Shown: positions 36,632 to 45,832 of the stretch, in pieces
Numbering within the stretch: position 1 is the stretch's first letter
Layout: every line of letters begins with the position of its first letter
Assembly (NCBI GenBank): GCA_022781985.1
Contig: JALESH010000086.1
Span: 18,195-82,194 of the forward strand
DNA length: 64,000 nt
Source of the DNA: Lachnospiraceae bacterium
Lineage (GTDB): Bacteria; Bacillota; Clostridia; Lachnospirales; Lachnospiraceae
Reading direction: 5' to 3'
Notes under the pieces: model-generated
Seen by the model: the letters and a program-made list of their open reading frames with translations, nothing else
Databases searched by the model: none
Told to the model about the DNA's origin: nothing
Translations under genes and position numbers: made by a program

Positions 36632-37603
36632 TCAGCACCGGGATGGCCCCAGTATGCCAAGCTCGGCCAGCTTTTCCAGCATGGCCGCCAGAATAGCTGC
36701 ATCGTTGTATTGATACTCATTTCTTGGCAGCCAGACCACGTCCCTCTCCCGCTTAAACCAGGTCAGCTGTCTCTTGGCAAAGCGCCGGGTATCCCTCTTG
36801 ATCAGATATTCAGCCTGTTCCAGGGTGAGTTCACCCTCCAGATAGCTTAAAATCTCCTTATACCCCAGGCCCTGCATGGAGACCATATCTCTGGTACAGC
36901 CGGAGGCCCTCAGGCCCTTGACCTCTTCTACCAGTCCCTCTTTCAGCATTTGCTCCACCCGCCTGTCGATCCTGTCATAGAGGGCAGCTCTGTGGTCAGT
37001 CAGCACAAAATAAAGGCTCAGGTAGGCTGGCTCCTTCTGCCGTTCTGCAGCGTTGTGATCGGAGATCCTGCCTCCTGTCAGCTCATGGAATTCTAGGGCA
37101 CGGATCACTCTTTTGACATTGTTAGGATGAATCGCCCGGGCTGAGGCCTCGTCCACCTCCTTCAGCCTGTCATGAAGAAAGCGGCTTCCCTTCTCCGCAG
37201 CTGTCAGCTCCAGCCTTTTCCTGAGCTGTGTGTTTTCTTCATTTTCCGTAAAGTCAATATCGTAGAGGATGGCCTGGATATAGAAGCCTGTGCCTCCCGT
37301 CAGGATGGGGATATGGCCTCTCTCATAGATTCCCTTCAGACATTTCTTCACCATCTGCTGAAAGATTACCACATTGAATTCCTCAGCGGGATCCAGTACA
37401 TCGATCATATGGTGAGGGATGCCCCTCATCTCCTCCAGACGTATCTTGGCGGAACCGATATCCATATGGCGGTAGACCTGCATGGAATCCGCTGAGATAA
37501 TTTCGCCCCCGATTTTCTCTGCCAGACTGACGGACAGAGCAGATTTGCCTGCCGCTGTGGGTCCTGCCAGAATAACAAGGGGCTGTTTTGCTTCAGTTAT
37601 CAT
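36632..37603 (-). CDS. miaA: tRNA dimethylallyltransferase
   Basis: The 323-residue enzyme has the P-loop AGPTAAGKSALS, DSMQVYRHMDIGSAK and GGTGFYIQAIL, all diagnostic of MiaA. It adds a dimethylallyl group to A37 of tRNAs reading UNN codons. MiaB, which makes the next methylthio modification, is encoded in the same operon. Confidence 0.97.
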   Translation of the reverse strand: MITEAKQPLVILAGPTAAGKSALSVSLAEKIGGEIISADSMQVYRHMDIGSAKIRLEEMRGIPHHMIDVLDPAEEFNVVIFQQMVKKCLKGIYERGHIPILTGGTGFYIQAILYDIDFTENEENTQLRKRLELTAAEKGSRFLHDRLKEVDEASARAIHPNNVKRVIRALEFHELTGGRISDHNAAERQKEPAYLSLYFVLTDHRAALYDRIDRRVEQMLKEGLVEEVKGLRASGCTRDMVSMQGLGYKEILSYLEGELTLEQAEYLIKRDTRRFAKRQLTWFKRERDVVWLPRNEYQYNDAAILAAMLEKLAELGILGPSRC

Positions 37604-37639
37604 AGGCTGCTTCCCTCTCAGTTATCAAGCTTGGAACAT

Positions 37640-39628
37640 CTAAACAATCCTTTTAAACTTCTTTTCAATTTCATATTTGCTCATAGAAATGACAGTGGGC
37701 CTGCCATGGGGACAATGGTAGGGATCCTCCAGAGAGAGAAGCTGGTCGATCAAAGCCTCAATGCCCGGTTTGTCAAAATTCATATTGCCCTTCACAGCGG
37801 CCTTGCATGCCATGGATGCCAGCTGTTGCCGTATTACCTCCGGAGTCCCTCTGAGCGGCCCTTCGGCCAGTTCGTCCAGTACTTCTTTAAACATTTCCCC
37901 GCCGCTACGGCCATAGAGGTCTGTGGGCACGCCCCTCACTGCATATTCATTGCCGCCAAAGGCATCGATCTCAAAGCCCAGCTCTTCCAGGCTGCTTTGG
38001 TATTCCAGGAAGGCACTCTCCTCTTTGGCAGAGAGCGTGAGGACAATGGGAGGATTCAACAGCTGGGACTCCAGGCTTCTGTTCTCCAGTCGGCGGAGGA
38101 GGGTTTCATACTTTACCTTTTCATGGGCGGCATGCTGATCCATAATGAAAAGCTTGTCCTGGAAAGCGATGAGCCAGTAGGTACCGAAAAGCTGTCCCAG
38201 AATCTGATACCTGCCCCTGGCACCTTCAGTCAGCAGCCTGTCCTCAAAAAGGCTGAGCTGTTCCGGTTTTTCTGCCATGAGAGGCTGCACAGGCACCGGG
38301 GAAGGGACAGCCGGTCCTTCCTTTTCCTGGAGTGTTTCTTTTTCTGTCCGGCTGTCCAGGAAAAGAAACTCTTCCTGTCCGGCGGCAGAGGCAGTCTCTG
38401 TCTCTGTGCAGGAAGCGGCAGAGACAGGGAGCGGCCTGGTCTTTGCAGCAGGCGCTTCCGTCCGGTAACCTCCTCCTTCAGCCAGGATGCCGGAGGCCTT
38501 TACACCGGCTTCAGCCTCACCATAAGAGACAGCCTGCTGACTGGCTCTGCAGACTTCAAAGGGCTCTGGTATCTCCGATCCGGAGGAGGACTTTTCGGCG
38601 GCATCGACCTCCTTCACCAGTACCACCTGGGGGATCAGTTCTATACTCTGCAGACCCAAGGATATCTTCCTGACAATAAAGTCAAACAGCCTGTTCTGGC
38701 TGGTAAAGCGTACCTCCATCTTGGTAGGATGGACATTTACATCGATATCCCGTGCATCAATGGTAAAATGCAGGACGGCAAAGGGAAACTTATGGTGCAT
38801 CAAACAGCTGCGGTAGCCCTCCTCCAGGGCTTTGCTGATCAGACTGTTTTTGATAAAACGACCGTTCACAAAATAGATTTCATAATTGCGGTTAGCCCGG
38901 TTGATTTCAGGTTTTCCAAGAAAGCCCTGCATCCGGATGCCGTTCTCTTCTGCGTCTATGGGAATCAGGGAAGAAGCGATATCCCTTCCGTATATGCGGT
39001 AGATGATCTCCTGCAGGTTACCGTTTCCTGAAGTATGGAAGCGTGTCTGTCCGTTATTGATATATTTGAAAGCAATGCCGGGATGGGACAGGGCCATATG
39101 CTCCATCAGGTCGGAAACATATCCCCCCTCTGTCTGGGGCTGCTTTAAAAACTTCCTGCGAACAGGTGTATTGAAGAAAAGGCTCCTTACCAGGATGGTG
39201 GTTCCTTCCGGAGCGCCCACCTCCTCTGCCTCCTTTTCCTCGCCTCCCTCTATAAGATAGCGGATGCCCGTCAATTCTTCCCTGGTTTTTGTGATCAGCT
39301 CCAGCCTGGATACGGCGGCAATACTGGAAAGAGCCTCTCCCCGAAAGCCCAGGCTGGCAATATGGGACAGATCCTCAGCACTGCATATTTTACTGGTAGC
39401 ATGGCGTAAAAAAGCCTTGCCTACCTGGTCCTTCGGAATGCCGCAGCCGTTGTCCGTGACCCGGATAAAGGAAATACCGCCCTCCTTTATTTCCACTGTC
39501 ACTGCCGCCGCACCTGCATCCACCGCATTTTCCAGCAGCTCCTTCACCACGCTGGAGGGCCGCTCTACCACCTCGCCTGCTGCGATTTTATCTATTGTTT
39601 CTCTACTGAGTAGGTTAATTTCGGCCAA
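37640..39628 (-). CDS. mutL: DNA mismatch repair protein MutL
   Basis: The 662-residue protein has the GHKL ATPase (ENAVDAGA, DNGCGI, GFRGEALSSI), a Pro/Ala/Glu-rich linker (about 360-465) and the C-terminal domain with the endonuclease motif DQHAAHEKVKYE, which fits DQHA-x2-E-x4-E. It is therefore expected to nick DNA itself, as in bacteria without MutH. It starts three bases after mutS. Confidence 0.97.
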   Translation of the reverse strand: MAEINLLSRETIDKIAAGEVVERPSSVVKELLENAVDAGAAAVTVEIKEGGISFIRVTDNGCGIPKDQVGKAFLRHATSKICSAEDLSHIASLGFRGEALSSIAAVSRLELITKTREELTGIRYLIEGGEEKEAEEVGAPEGTTILVRSLFFNTPVRRKFLKQPQTEGGYVSDLMEHMALSHPGIAFKYINNGQTRFHTSGNGNLQEIIYRIYGRDIASSLIPIDAEENGIRMQGFLGKPEINRANRNYEIYFVNGRFIKNSLISKALEEGYRSCLMHHKFPFAVLHFTIDARDIDVNVHPTKMEVRFTSQNRLFDFIVRKISLGLQSIELIPQVVLVKEVDAAEKSSSGSEIPEPFEVCRASQQAVSYGEAEAGVKASGILAEGGGYRTEAPAAKTRPLPVSAASCTETETASAAGQEEFLFLDSRTEKETLQEKEGPAVPSPVPVQPLMAEKPEQLSLFEDRLLTEGARGRYQILGQLFGTYWLIAFQDKLFIMDQHAAHEKVKYETLLRRLENRSLESQLLNPPIVLTLSAKEESAFLEYQSSLEELGFEIDAFGGNEYAVRGVPTDLYGRSGGEMFKEVLDELAEGPLRGTPEVIRQQLASMACKAAVKGNMNFDKPGIEALIDQLLSLEDPYHCPHGRPTVISMSKYEIEKKFKRIV

Positions 39629-39631
39629 ATT

Positions 39632-42292
39632 TTATCCTCCAAAGCGGTTTTCTAATTTTTTTTGCAGCCGATACAGTGCGTTCAGCGCATCCAGGGGAGT
39701 CAGGTTAGATAAATCTAACTCCTTAAGCTCCCGTAATACATCCTGATCACTGACCGTATCGGCAAAGGAAAGCTGCGCCAGATCCACTTCATCATACTTT
39801 TTAACGGCAGTCTTCTTCTCCGGATTATGGCTCAGGGCAATGCTCTGCACCTTTTCCATGATGTCATTGTCGCTGAGCTGCTCCACGATTTCCTTAGCCC
39901 TGCCGATGACCATGTCCGGCACACCCGCCAGCTTTGCCACCTGGATGCCATAGCTCTTGTCCGCTCCACCTCTGACGATCTTGCGCAGGAATACAATGTC
40001 ATCCCCCTTTTCCTTGACTGCGATACAGTAGTTGTGGACATTGTTCATCTTTCCTTCCAGCTCTGTCAGCTCGTGATAGTGGGTGGCAAACAGGGTTTTG
40101 GCACCCAGATATTTCCGGTTGCTGATATGCTCAATCACTGCCCAGGCAATGCTCAGACCGTCAAAGGTAGAGGTGCCCCTGCCGATTTCATCCAGCACCA
40201 GCAGGCTTTTGGAGGTAGCATTCCTCAGAATATTAGCTACCTCATTCATCTCTACCATAAAGGTGCTCTGACCGCTGGCAAGGTCATCAGAGGCTCCCAC
40301 CCTGGTAAATATTCTGTCCACGATACCGATATCGGCACTGGCTGCAGGCACAAAGCTGCCGATCTGGGCCATCAGTACGATCAGGGCGGTCTGCCGCATA
40401 TAGGTGGATTTGCCGGCCATATTGGGGCCGGTTATGACAGCAATACAATTTTTGTTATTATCCAGATGGGTATCATTGGCAATAAACATGTTATTGTCAA
40501 TCATCTGCTCCACCACGGGATGACGTCCATCCTTGATATGGATGATGCCCTTTTCATTGATCCCGGGCCGGATGTATTGGTTCCGTTCTGCCACCAGGGA
40601 AAGGGAGGCAAAGACATCCAGGGCGGCAATGGCCTTGGCAGTTTTTTGTATCCTTTCGATCTGAGCGGCGATGGCATCCCTGACTTTGCAGAATGTTTCA
40701 TATTCCAGTGTGCAGAGCTTGTCCTCCGCATTGAGAATGGTATCCTCCAGGTCCTTCAGTCGGGCAGTGGTAAAGCGCTCCGCCCCCGTCAGAGTCTGCT
40801 TGCGGATATAATCCTCCGGCACCAGGTTCAGATAGGAATTTGTCACCTCAAAATAATAGCCGAAGACCTTGTTGTATTTTATCTTGAGATTTTTTATGCC
40901 GGTTCTCTCCCTGTCCTCCTGTTCCAGGGCCGCCAGCCAGTTTTTCCCCTCTGTCTTGGCTTTTCTGAGGCTGTCAATCGCAGCGTCATATCCCTCTTTG
41001 ATAATCCCTCCATCCCTGATTCCTATGGGGGCCTCCTCCAGGATCGCATCTTCAATAAGGCTGTGGATATCCTCCAGGCTGTCAATATCCTTATGAATAT
41101 TTCTTAACAGCTCGCTGTCCAGATCTGCCAATACCGTCCTGATGTGAGGGAGCATCTTCATGGAATTGCGGAAAGCCAGAAGGTCTCTGGGATTGGCCGT
41201 TTTATAGCTTACCTTGCCAAGCAGCCTCTCCAGGTCGTAAATGGGACTGAGATATTCCCTGATCTCGTCCCGTGCCACAGCATCACAACACAGTGTGGCG
41301 ATGGCTTCCTGTCGCATGAGGATGGCATCCGCATCTATCAGAGGCTGCTCAATATAGCCTCTGAGAGTCCTGGCCCCCATAGCAGTTTTGGTCTTGTCCA
41401 GAACCCACAGCAGGGAGCCTCTCTTCTGTTTTTCTCTCAGGGTTTCAGTAAGCTCCAGATTTCTTCTGGCCGAGCTGTCCAGCAGCATGTACTTGCTGGT
41501 CAGGTAGGGATAAAGACGGGTAAAATGGGACAGGGAGGTCTTCTGGGTCTCATACAGATACTGCAGAAGGGCTCCCGCTGCTATGGTACCAATGGAAAAA
41601 TCCCCGATGCCCAGGCCTGTGAGGGTCTGCACCTGAAAATGCCGCGTCAGACAATTCCGGCAGGCATCGTCATCGAAATAATGGCTGTCCAGAGGATTGA
41701 CACTGATCTGCATCCGCCCTTTCAGGTCTTCCATATCCGCTCCGCTTACCAAAAAGGAATCGTTGCAGATGATTTCAGAGGGAAGATATTTATTTACCTC
41801 ATCCATCAGCTTCCTGATATCCTCAACCTCTGTCAGATAATAGTCCCCGGTTGTGGCATCGGCTATGGATATCCCCACTTTACCGGGGAAATAGGCGATG
41901 CACATCAAATAGTTGTTCCGGCTCTCCTCCAGAGACTGCACATCCAGGTTGGTCCCCGGTGTAACGATGCGGATAACCTCTCTTTTCACGATGCCCCTGG
42001 TCTGCCTGGGATCCTCCATCTGTTCGCAGACTGCTACCTTGTAGCCTTTGGACACCAGCCTGTTGATGTAAGTATCTGCTGCATGGAAGGGGACGCCGCA
42101 CATAGGAGCCCTCTCCTCCAGTCCGCAGTTCTTGCCGGTCAGAGTAATCTCCAGTTCCTTGGATGCAGTCAGGGCATCCTCAAAAAACATCTCATAAAAG
42201 TCTCCAAGTCTGTAAAAAAGAATACAATCGCTGTATTCTTTTTTCGTCTCCATATATTGCCGCATCATAGGCGTAAGCTCTGCCACTGTCAT
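39632..42292 (-). CDS. mutS: DNA mismatch repair protein MutS
   Basis: The 886-residue protein has an intact mismatch-binding start (MMRQYMETKKEYSDCILFYRLGDFYEMF, of which FYEMF holds the wedge phenylalanine), Walker A GPNMAGKST, Walker B LLVLDEIGRGTSTFDG and FATHYHEL. It recognises mispairs and recruits MutL, encoded directly downstream. Confidence 0.97.
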   Translation of the reverse strand: MTVAELTPMMRQYMETKKEYSDCILFYRLGDFYEMFFEDALTASKELEITLTGKNCGLEERAPMCGVPFHAADTYINRLVSKGYKVAVCEQMEDPRQTRGIVKREVIRIVTPGTNLDVQSLEESRNNYLMCIAYFPGKVGISIADATTGDYYLTEVEDIRKLMDEVNKYLPSEIICNDSFLVSGADMEDLKGRMQISVNPLDSHYFDDDACRNCLTRHFQVQTLTGLGIGDFSIGTIAAGALLQYLYETQKTSLSHFTRLYPYLTSKYMLLDSSARRNLELTETLREKQKRGSLLWVLDKTKTAMGARTLRGYIEQPLIDADAILMRQEAIATLCCDAVARDEIREYLSPIYDLERLLGKVSYKTANPRDLLAFRNSMKMLPHIRTVLADLDSELLRNIHKDIDSLEDIHSLIEDAILEEAPIGIRDGGIIKEGYDAAIDSLRKAKTEGKNWLAALEQEDRERTGIKNLKIKYNKVFGYYFEVTNSYLNLVPEDYIRKQTLTGAERFTTARLKDLEDTILNAEDKLCTLEYETFCKVRDAIAAQIERIQKTAKAIAALDVFASLSLVAERNQYIRPGINEKGIIHIKDGRHPVVEQMIDNNMFIANDTHLDNNKNCIAVITGPNMAGKSTYMRQTALIVLMAQIGSFVPAASADIGIVDRIFTRVGASDDLASGQSTFMVEMNEVANILRNATSKSLLVLDEIGRGTSTFDGLSIAWAVIEHISNRKYLGAKTLFATHYHELTELEGKMNNVHNYCIAVKEKGDDIVFLRKIVRGGADKSYGIQVAKLAGVPDMVIGRAKEIVEQLSDNDIMEKVQSIALSHNPEKKTAVKKYDEVDLAQLSFADTVSDQDVLRELKELDLSNLTPLDALNALYRLQKKLENRFGG

Positions 42293-42340
42293 TCTCCTCT
42301 GTTCCTGTATTGATTTACGATTGGTATGTTAAACTGCCGT

Positions 42341-43789
42341 TTATGTGACCTGTCTTCCCACATAGTAAAATCCGCGGCATTCCTTCAGTTCCACATCCAC
42401 GATCTGACCGATCTGATCTGCTGTCCCCGGAAAATGGACGATGGTATTGTTGGAGAGCCGACCTGTCGCCAAGGAGGGATCCTGCCCGTTCATTTCCTCC
42501 ACAAGGGCCGGTTGTATCTGCCCCTGCAGCAGTGCAGCCCTCTCCCTAGCGGTATCCTGTACCACCTTAAGCAGCTTATCAAAGCCTTCCTTTATGACTT
42601 CCCCGGGAACCTGATTCTCCATGGCAGCAGCAGGGGTTCCGGTACGCCTGGAATAAATAAAGGTAAAGGCATTGTCGTATTGTACCTTTTTTACCACCTC
42701 AATGGTCTCCTCCACATCCTCAAGGGTCTCCCCTGGAAAACCCACAATGATGTCGGTGGTTATGGCCATGTCCGGAATTTCCCTTCTGATCTTCTCTGCC
42801 AGAGCCAGATACTGCTCCTTAGTGTATCGGCGGTTCATGGCTGCCAAAATGCGGTTTGAGCCGGATTGGAGCGGCAGATGCAGATGACGGCAGATTTTGT
42901 TGGACTCTTTCATAACCTGTATCAATTCATCGGACAGATCCTTGGGATGGGAAGTCATAAAACGGATCCTCTCAAGTCCCTGGATTTTTTCTACCTCTCT
43001 CAGCAGCCGGGCAAAGCTGACAGGCTCCTCCAGATTCTTCCCATAGGAATTTACATTCTGGCCTAACAGCATCACCTCCACCACTCCATCCGCCACAAGA
43101 GCCTGAATTTCTCTTAGGATGTCCCCGGGATTCCGGCTCCTCTCCCGTCCTCTCACATAGGGAACGATACAATAGCTGCAGAAATTATTGCATCCGAACA
43201 TGATGTTGATTCCTGATTTAAAGGAGTACTTACGTTCCACAGGCAGATCCTCTACAATCTGGTCCGTATCCTTCCATATATCGATCACCATCCTTTCGGA
43301 TTCCAGCATGGTGCACAAAAGCTCCGCAAACTTAAAGATGTTATGGGTGCCGAAGATCAGATCCACGAAACGGTAGCTTGTCTTGATTTTCTCCAGGGCG
43401 CCTTCCTCCTGCATCATACAGCCGCACAGTCCGATTCGCATATGGGGATTCTGTTTTTTCAGACTGTTCAGCACGCCCAGCCTGCCATAGACTCTTTGAT
43501 TGGCATTGTCCCTGACGGTGCAGGTATTGTAGATAACCAGATCGGCCTCCTCAGTCTCTTTCATTTCATAGCCGGCCTGCTCCAGAATACCGGTCAGCTT
43601 TTCACTGTCCCTGGCATTCATCTGACATCCGAAGGTAATGACTGCCGCGGTTAAAGGGCGGCCCAGTTTTTCACTCTGTTCTTTTACATATCTTCTGGCC
43701 TTTGCTATGAAATAATATTGCCTCCGGGGCTCCTCCCCAGGTGCTTCCCCGGTCAGGGCTATGCTGTCAAAATCAATATTTTTGTACAT
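42341..43789 (-). CDS. miaB: tRNA-2-methylthio-N6-dimethylallyladenosine synthase
   Basis: The 482-residue enzyme has the N-terminal UPF0004 domain with three cluster cysteines (TFGCQMN, TCTVRDNA, LCGCM), the radical SAM motif CNNFCSYCIVPYVRG and a C-terminal TRAM domain. It methylthiolates i6A37 of tRNA, the product of MiaA. Co-transcription with mutS, mutL and miaA is visible from short gaps. Confidence 0.96.
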   Translation of the reverse strand: MYKNIDFDSIALTGEAPGEEPRRQYYFIAKARRYVKEQSEKLGRPLTAAVITFGCQMNARDSEKLTGILEQAGYEMKETEEADLVIYNTCTVRDNANQRVYGRLGVLNSLKKQNPHMRIGLCGCMMQEEGALEKIKTSYRFVDLIFGTHNIFKFAELLCTMLESERMVIDIWKDTDQIVEDLPVERKYSFKSGINIMFGCNNFCSYCIVPYVRGRERSRNPGDILREIQALVADGVVEVMLLGQNVNSYGKNLEEPVSFARLLREVEKIQGLERIRFMTSHPKDLSDELIQVMKESNKICRHLHLPLQSGSNRILAAMNRRYTKEQYLALAEKIRREIPDMAITTDIIVGFPGETLEDVEETIEVVKKVQYDNAFTFIYSRRTGTPAAAMENQVPGEVIKEGFDKLLKVVQDTARERAALLQGQIQPALVEEMNGQDPSLATGRLSNNTIVHFPGTADQIGQIVDVELKECRGFYYVGRQVT

Positions 43790-43795
43790 GAAACT

Positions 43796-44545
43796 TTACC
43801 TTTCCATCTCCGCATTCATTTTATACAGATAAGCATGTCCCTTTTTTCCAAGCCTTTCTATAATTCCCAGGTGGAAAAGGATATGCAGGGTCAATCCGGC
43901 TGTCTTTGCACACAATTTGGCTGTTCTTGCCAGATCGCCGGAGGTAAACTCTTCCGGCAGTTCATAGGGTAAAAAGCATAGGTAATCCTCCCGCCTTTCA
44001 ATAATCACCTCATCAAAAAGAGCGATGGGTATACGGTCGTAGCGGCAGGAGCCTTTCTTTCTGTCCTTACTCCATCCGTTTAACAGGCGGTACTCCTCCA
44101 TATCCACCAGCGGAAAACGGAAATGAAGGTTCTCCCGGCAGAGGAAGTCTTTGATCCGATACAGCTCGGAGAAAGCCCTGTATGCATTGCCGGTTACGGG
44201 GCTTTTTCGCCTTTGTGACAGTTCTCCTGTCTTCTCATCCATCCAGATCAGCCATTTGGTATGTGGAATGGGGTAGACTAAGGTAACGGTATACTCAGAA
44301 AGGAAAGCATTCAGTTTCTCCCTTATCCTGTAAAAGCTGCCGTTTTGAATCTCTATGATCTCTGTGCCGGTATAGATATCCGCCACATAGGCGCCCAGCG
44401 GGATCTCATGCATGCCTTCATCCGGGGCATAATAATTCTTAAACACCGCATGGAGGGTTTTCTCCTGCAGGGTTCCGATTCCTGTCCTCTCCCGCTGTTT
44501 TCCAATCACCCTATTCCTTGCCTCTTGAAAAAGTCTCTCATCCAT
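43796..44545 (-). CDS. Uncharacterised protein, possible PD-(D/E)xK nuclease fold with winged helix
   Basis: I do not recognise this 249-residue protein with certainty. The N-terminal half has E28, D56 in GAYVADIYTG and E65-I-Q67 in EIIEIQNG, spaced like the metal-binding residues of PD-(D/E)xK nucleases with Gln in place of Lys. A helix and strand (TVTLVYPIPHTKWLIWMDE) follow. The C-terminus (about 195-249, SGDLARTAKLCAKTAGLTLH onward) looks like a winged helix. It lies between trpS (21 bases away) and miaB (six bases) in an operon of mismatch-repair and tRNA-modification genes. Nuclease activity is inference. Confidence 0.6.
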   Translation of the reverse strand: MDERLFQEARNRVIGKQRERTGIGTLQEKTLHAVFKNYYAPDEGMHEIPLGAYVADIYTGTEIIEIQNGSFYRIREKLNAFLSEYTVTLVYPIPHTKWLIWMDEKTGELSQRRKSPVTGNAYRAFSELYRIKDFLCRENLHFRFPLVDMEEYRLLNGWSKDRKKGSCRYDRIPIALFDEVIIERREDYLCFLPYELPEEFTSGDLARTAKLCAKTAGLTLHILFHLGIIERLGKKGHAYLYKMNAEMER

Positions 44546-44566
44546 GGCCCTGTCCCTGACGGCTTC

Positions 44567-45571
44567 CTAACGGATTCGTTCGGGGAAGCCCACCTTCTTC
44601 TGTACCTTACGAAGAGTCTTACCTGCATAATAATTGGCCTTCTCTCCATTTTCTTTGATAACGCTGTCGATATATGCCTTATCCCTGATCAATTCGTGAA
44701 AGCGTTCCTGTACCGGCCGAAGCACATCTGCCACGGATTCTCCCACAGCCAGCTTGAAATCACCATAGCCCCTGCCTTCGAATTCTTTCTCAGCTTCCTC
44801 CGGGGTTCTGCCATTGCAGGCACAGTAGATTTCAATCAGGTTTTTGATGCCCGGCTGTTCGTCTCTGTATCTTACTGCTGCCTCTGAATCGGTTACTGCT
44901 CTCTTGAATTTACGGATGATGGCATCCCTATCATCCATCAGAAAGATGCTGGCATTGAGGTTATCATCGGATTTGGACATTTTTTTAGTCGGATCCTGAA
45001 GACTCATAATCCTGGCTCCCGCTTTCCCTACATAGGGTTCCGGAATGGTAAATACCTCCCCATATACTCCGTTGAACCGCTGTGCAATATCCCTGGTGAT
45101 TTCCAGATGCTGCAGCTGATCCCTGCCCACAGGCACCACATCAGCCTGATAGAGCAGAATATCGGCTGCCATCAGCACAGGATAGGTGTAGAGCCCGGCA
45201 TTGATATTGTCCGAATGCTTTGCTATCTTATCCTTGAACTGAGTCATGCGGTTCAGCTCTCCCATATAGGTAAAGCAGTTGAGTATCCATGCCAGCTCAG
45301 CATGTCCCGACACATGGGACTGGTAGTAGATGCAGTTCTTTTTCGGATCCAGCCCTGCTGCAATGTACAAAGTCAGAAGATTCCTGGCCCGCTTCCGGAG
45401 TTCTGCCGGATCCTGCCTGACTGTTATGGAATGTAAATCCACGACGGAATAAAAGCATTCATATTCATCGCTTAAGCTGACCCAGTTTTTGAGAGCTCCC
45501 AGATAGTTACCAAGAGTAAGCGTACCTGTTGCCTGCATTCCGCTGAAAAGTATCCTTTTGCCATCTATCAT
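44567..45571 (-). CDS. trpS: Tryptophanyl-tRNA synthetase
   Basis: The protein of about 334 residues is a class I synthetase: MIDGKRILFSGMQATGTLTL then GNYLG (HIGH-type motif as TLGN) and KKMSKSDDN. The start at 45571 has GGAGG seven bases upstream; an in-frame TTG at 45586 overlaps that site. The promoter lies only about 40 bases upstream, so there is no room for a T-box leader. It heads the operon running through miaB, mutS, mutL and miaA. Confidence 0.95.
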   Translation of the reverse strand: MIDGKRILFSGMQATGTLTLGNYLGALKNWVSLSDEYECFYSVVDLHSITVRQDPAELRKRARNLLTLYIAAGLDPKKNCIYYQSHVSGHAELAWILNCFTYMGELNRMTQFKDKIAKHSDNINAGLYTYPVLMAADILLYQADVVPVGRDQLQHLEITRDIAQRFNGVYGEVFTIPEPYVGKAGARIMSLQDPTKKMSKSDDNLNASIFLMDDRDAIIRKFKRAVTDSEAAVRYRDEQPGIKNLIEIYCACNGRTPEEAEKEFEGRGYGDFKLAVGESVADVLRPVQERFHELIRDKAYIDSVIKENGEKANYYAGKTLRKVQKKVGFPERIR

Positions 45572-45612
45572 CGCTATTGCCTCCAAGCATTTTCATTCAT
45601 CACATACACTTT

Positions 45613-45642
45613 AGTGTAGCATCTGTCCACCTTATTCGTCAA
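45613..45642 (-). promoter_or_regulatory. trpS operon promoter
   Basis: On the minus strand TTGACG (45642-45637) and TACACT (45618-45613) are 18 bases apart. The 5' leader would be about 35 bases. Confidence 0.65.
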
Positions 45643-45686
45643 CAAAATAAAGTTTGCAGACTTCCTGCATGGGTGGCCTCGTCACT

Positions 45687-45772
45687 GCTCCGGCCTGCAT
45701 GTAAATACAGCCAAGCGGGCATCCAGCCTTCGCTGAAAGCGGCTTTAAAGGGCTGGATGCCGTTACCGGAGC
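45687..45772. repeat. Structured inverted-repeat element upstream of trpS
   Basis: Nested inverted repeats are seen: GCTCCGG/CCGGAGC (45687-45693 with 45766-45772), GGCATCCAGCC/GGCTGGATGCC (45718-45728 with 45751-45761) and an inner CGCT/AGCG. No T-run follows on either strand. The flanks (to about 45660 and 45830) also contain partial complementarity. It may be a dispersed intergenic repeat of this genome. Confidence 0.55.
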
Positions 45773-45832
45773 GACCCAAGGGAGTGAACAGTAACGTGGC
45801 TTCAGGACACTGCATATCTGCCCGGAGGGCTT

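Noticed and set aside
37631..39031. 466-codon plus-strand frame
   Set aside because: It is antisense to mutL, which is complete and has all its motifs.
45572..45832. T-box riboswitch upstream of trpS
   Set aside because: The promoter at 45613-45642 leaves a leader of about 35 bases, too short for a T-box, and no TGGNACC-like T-box sequence was seen.
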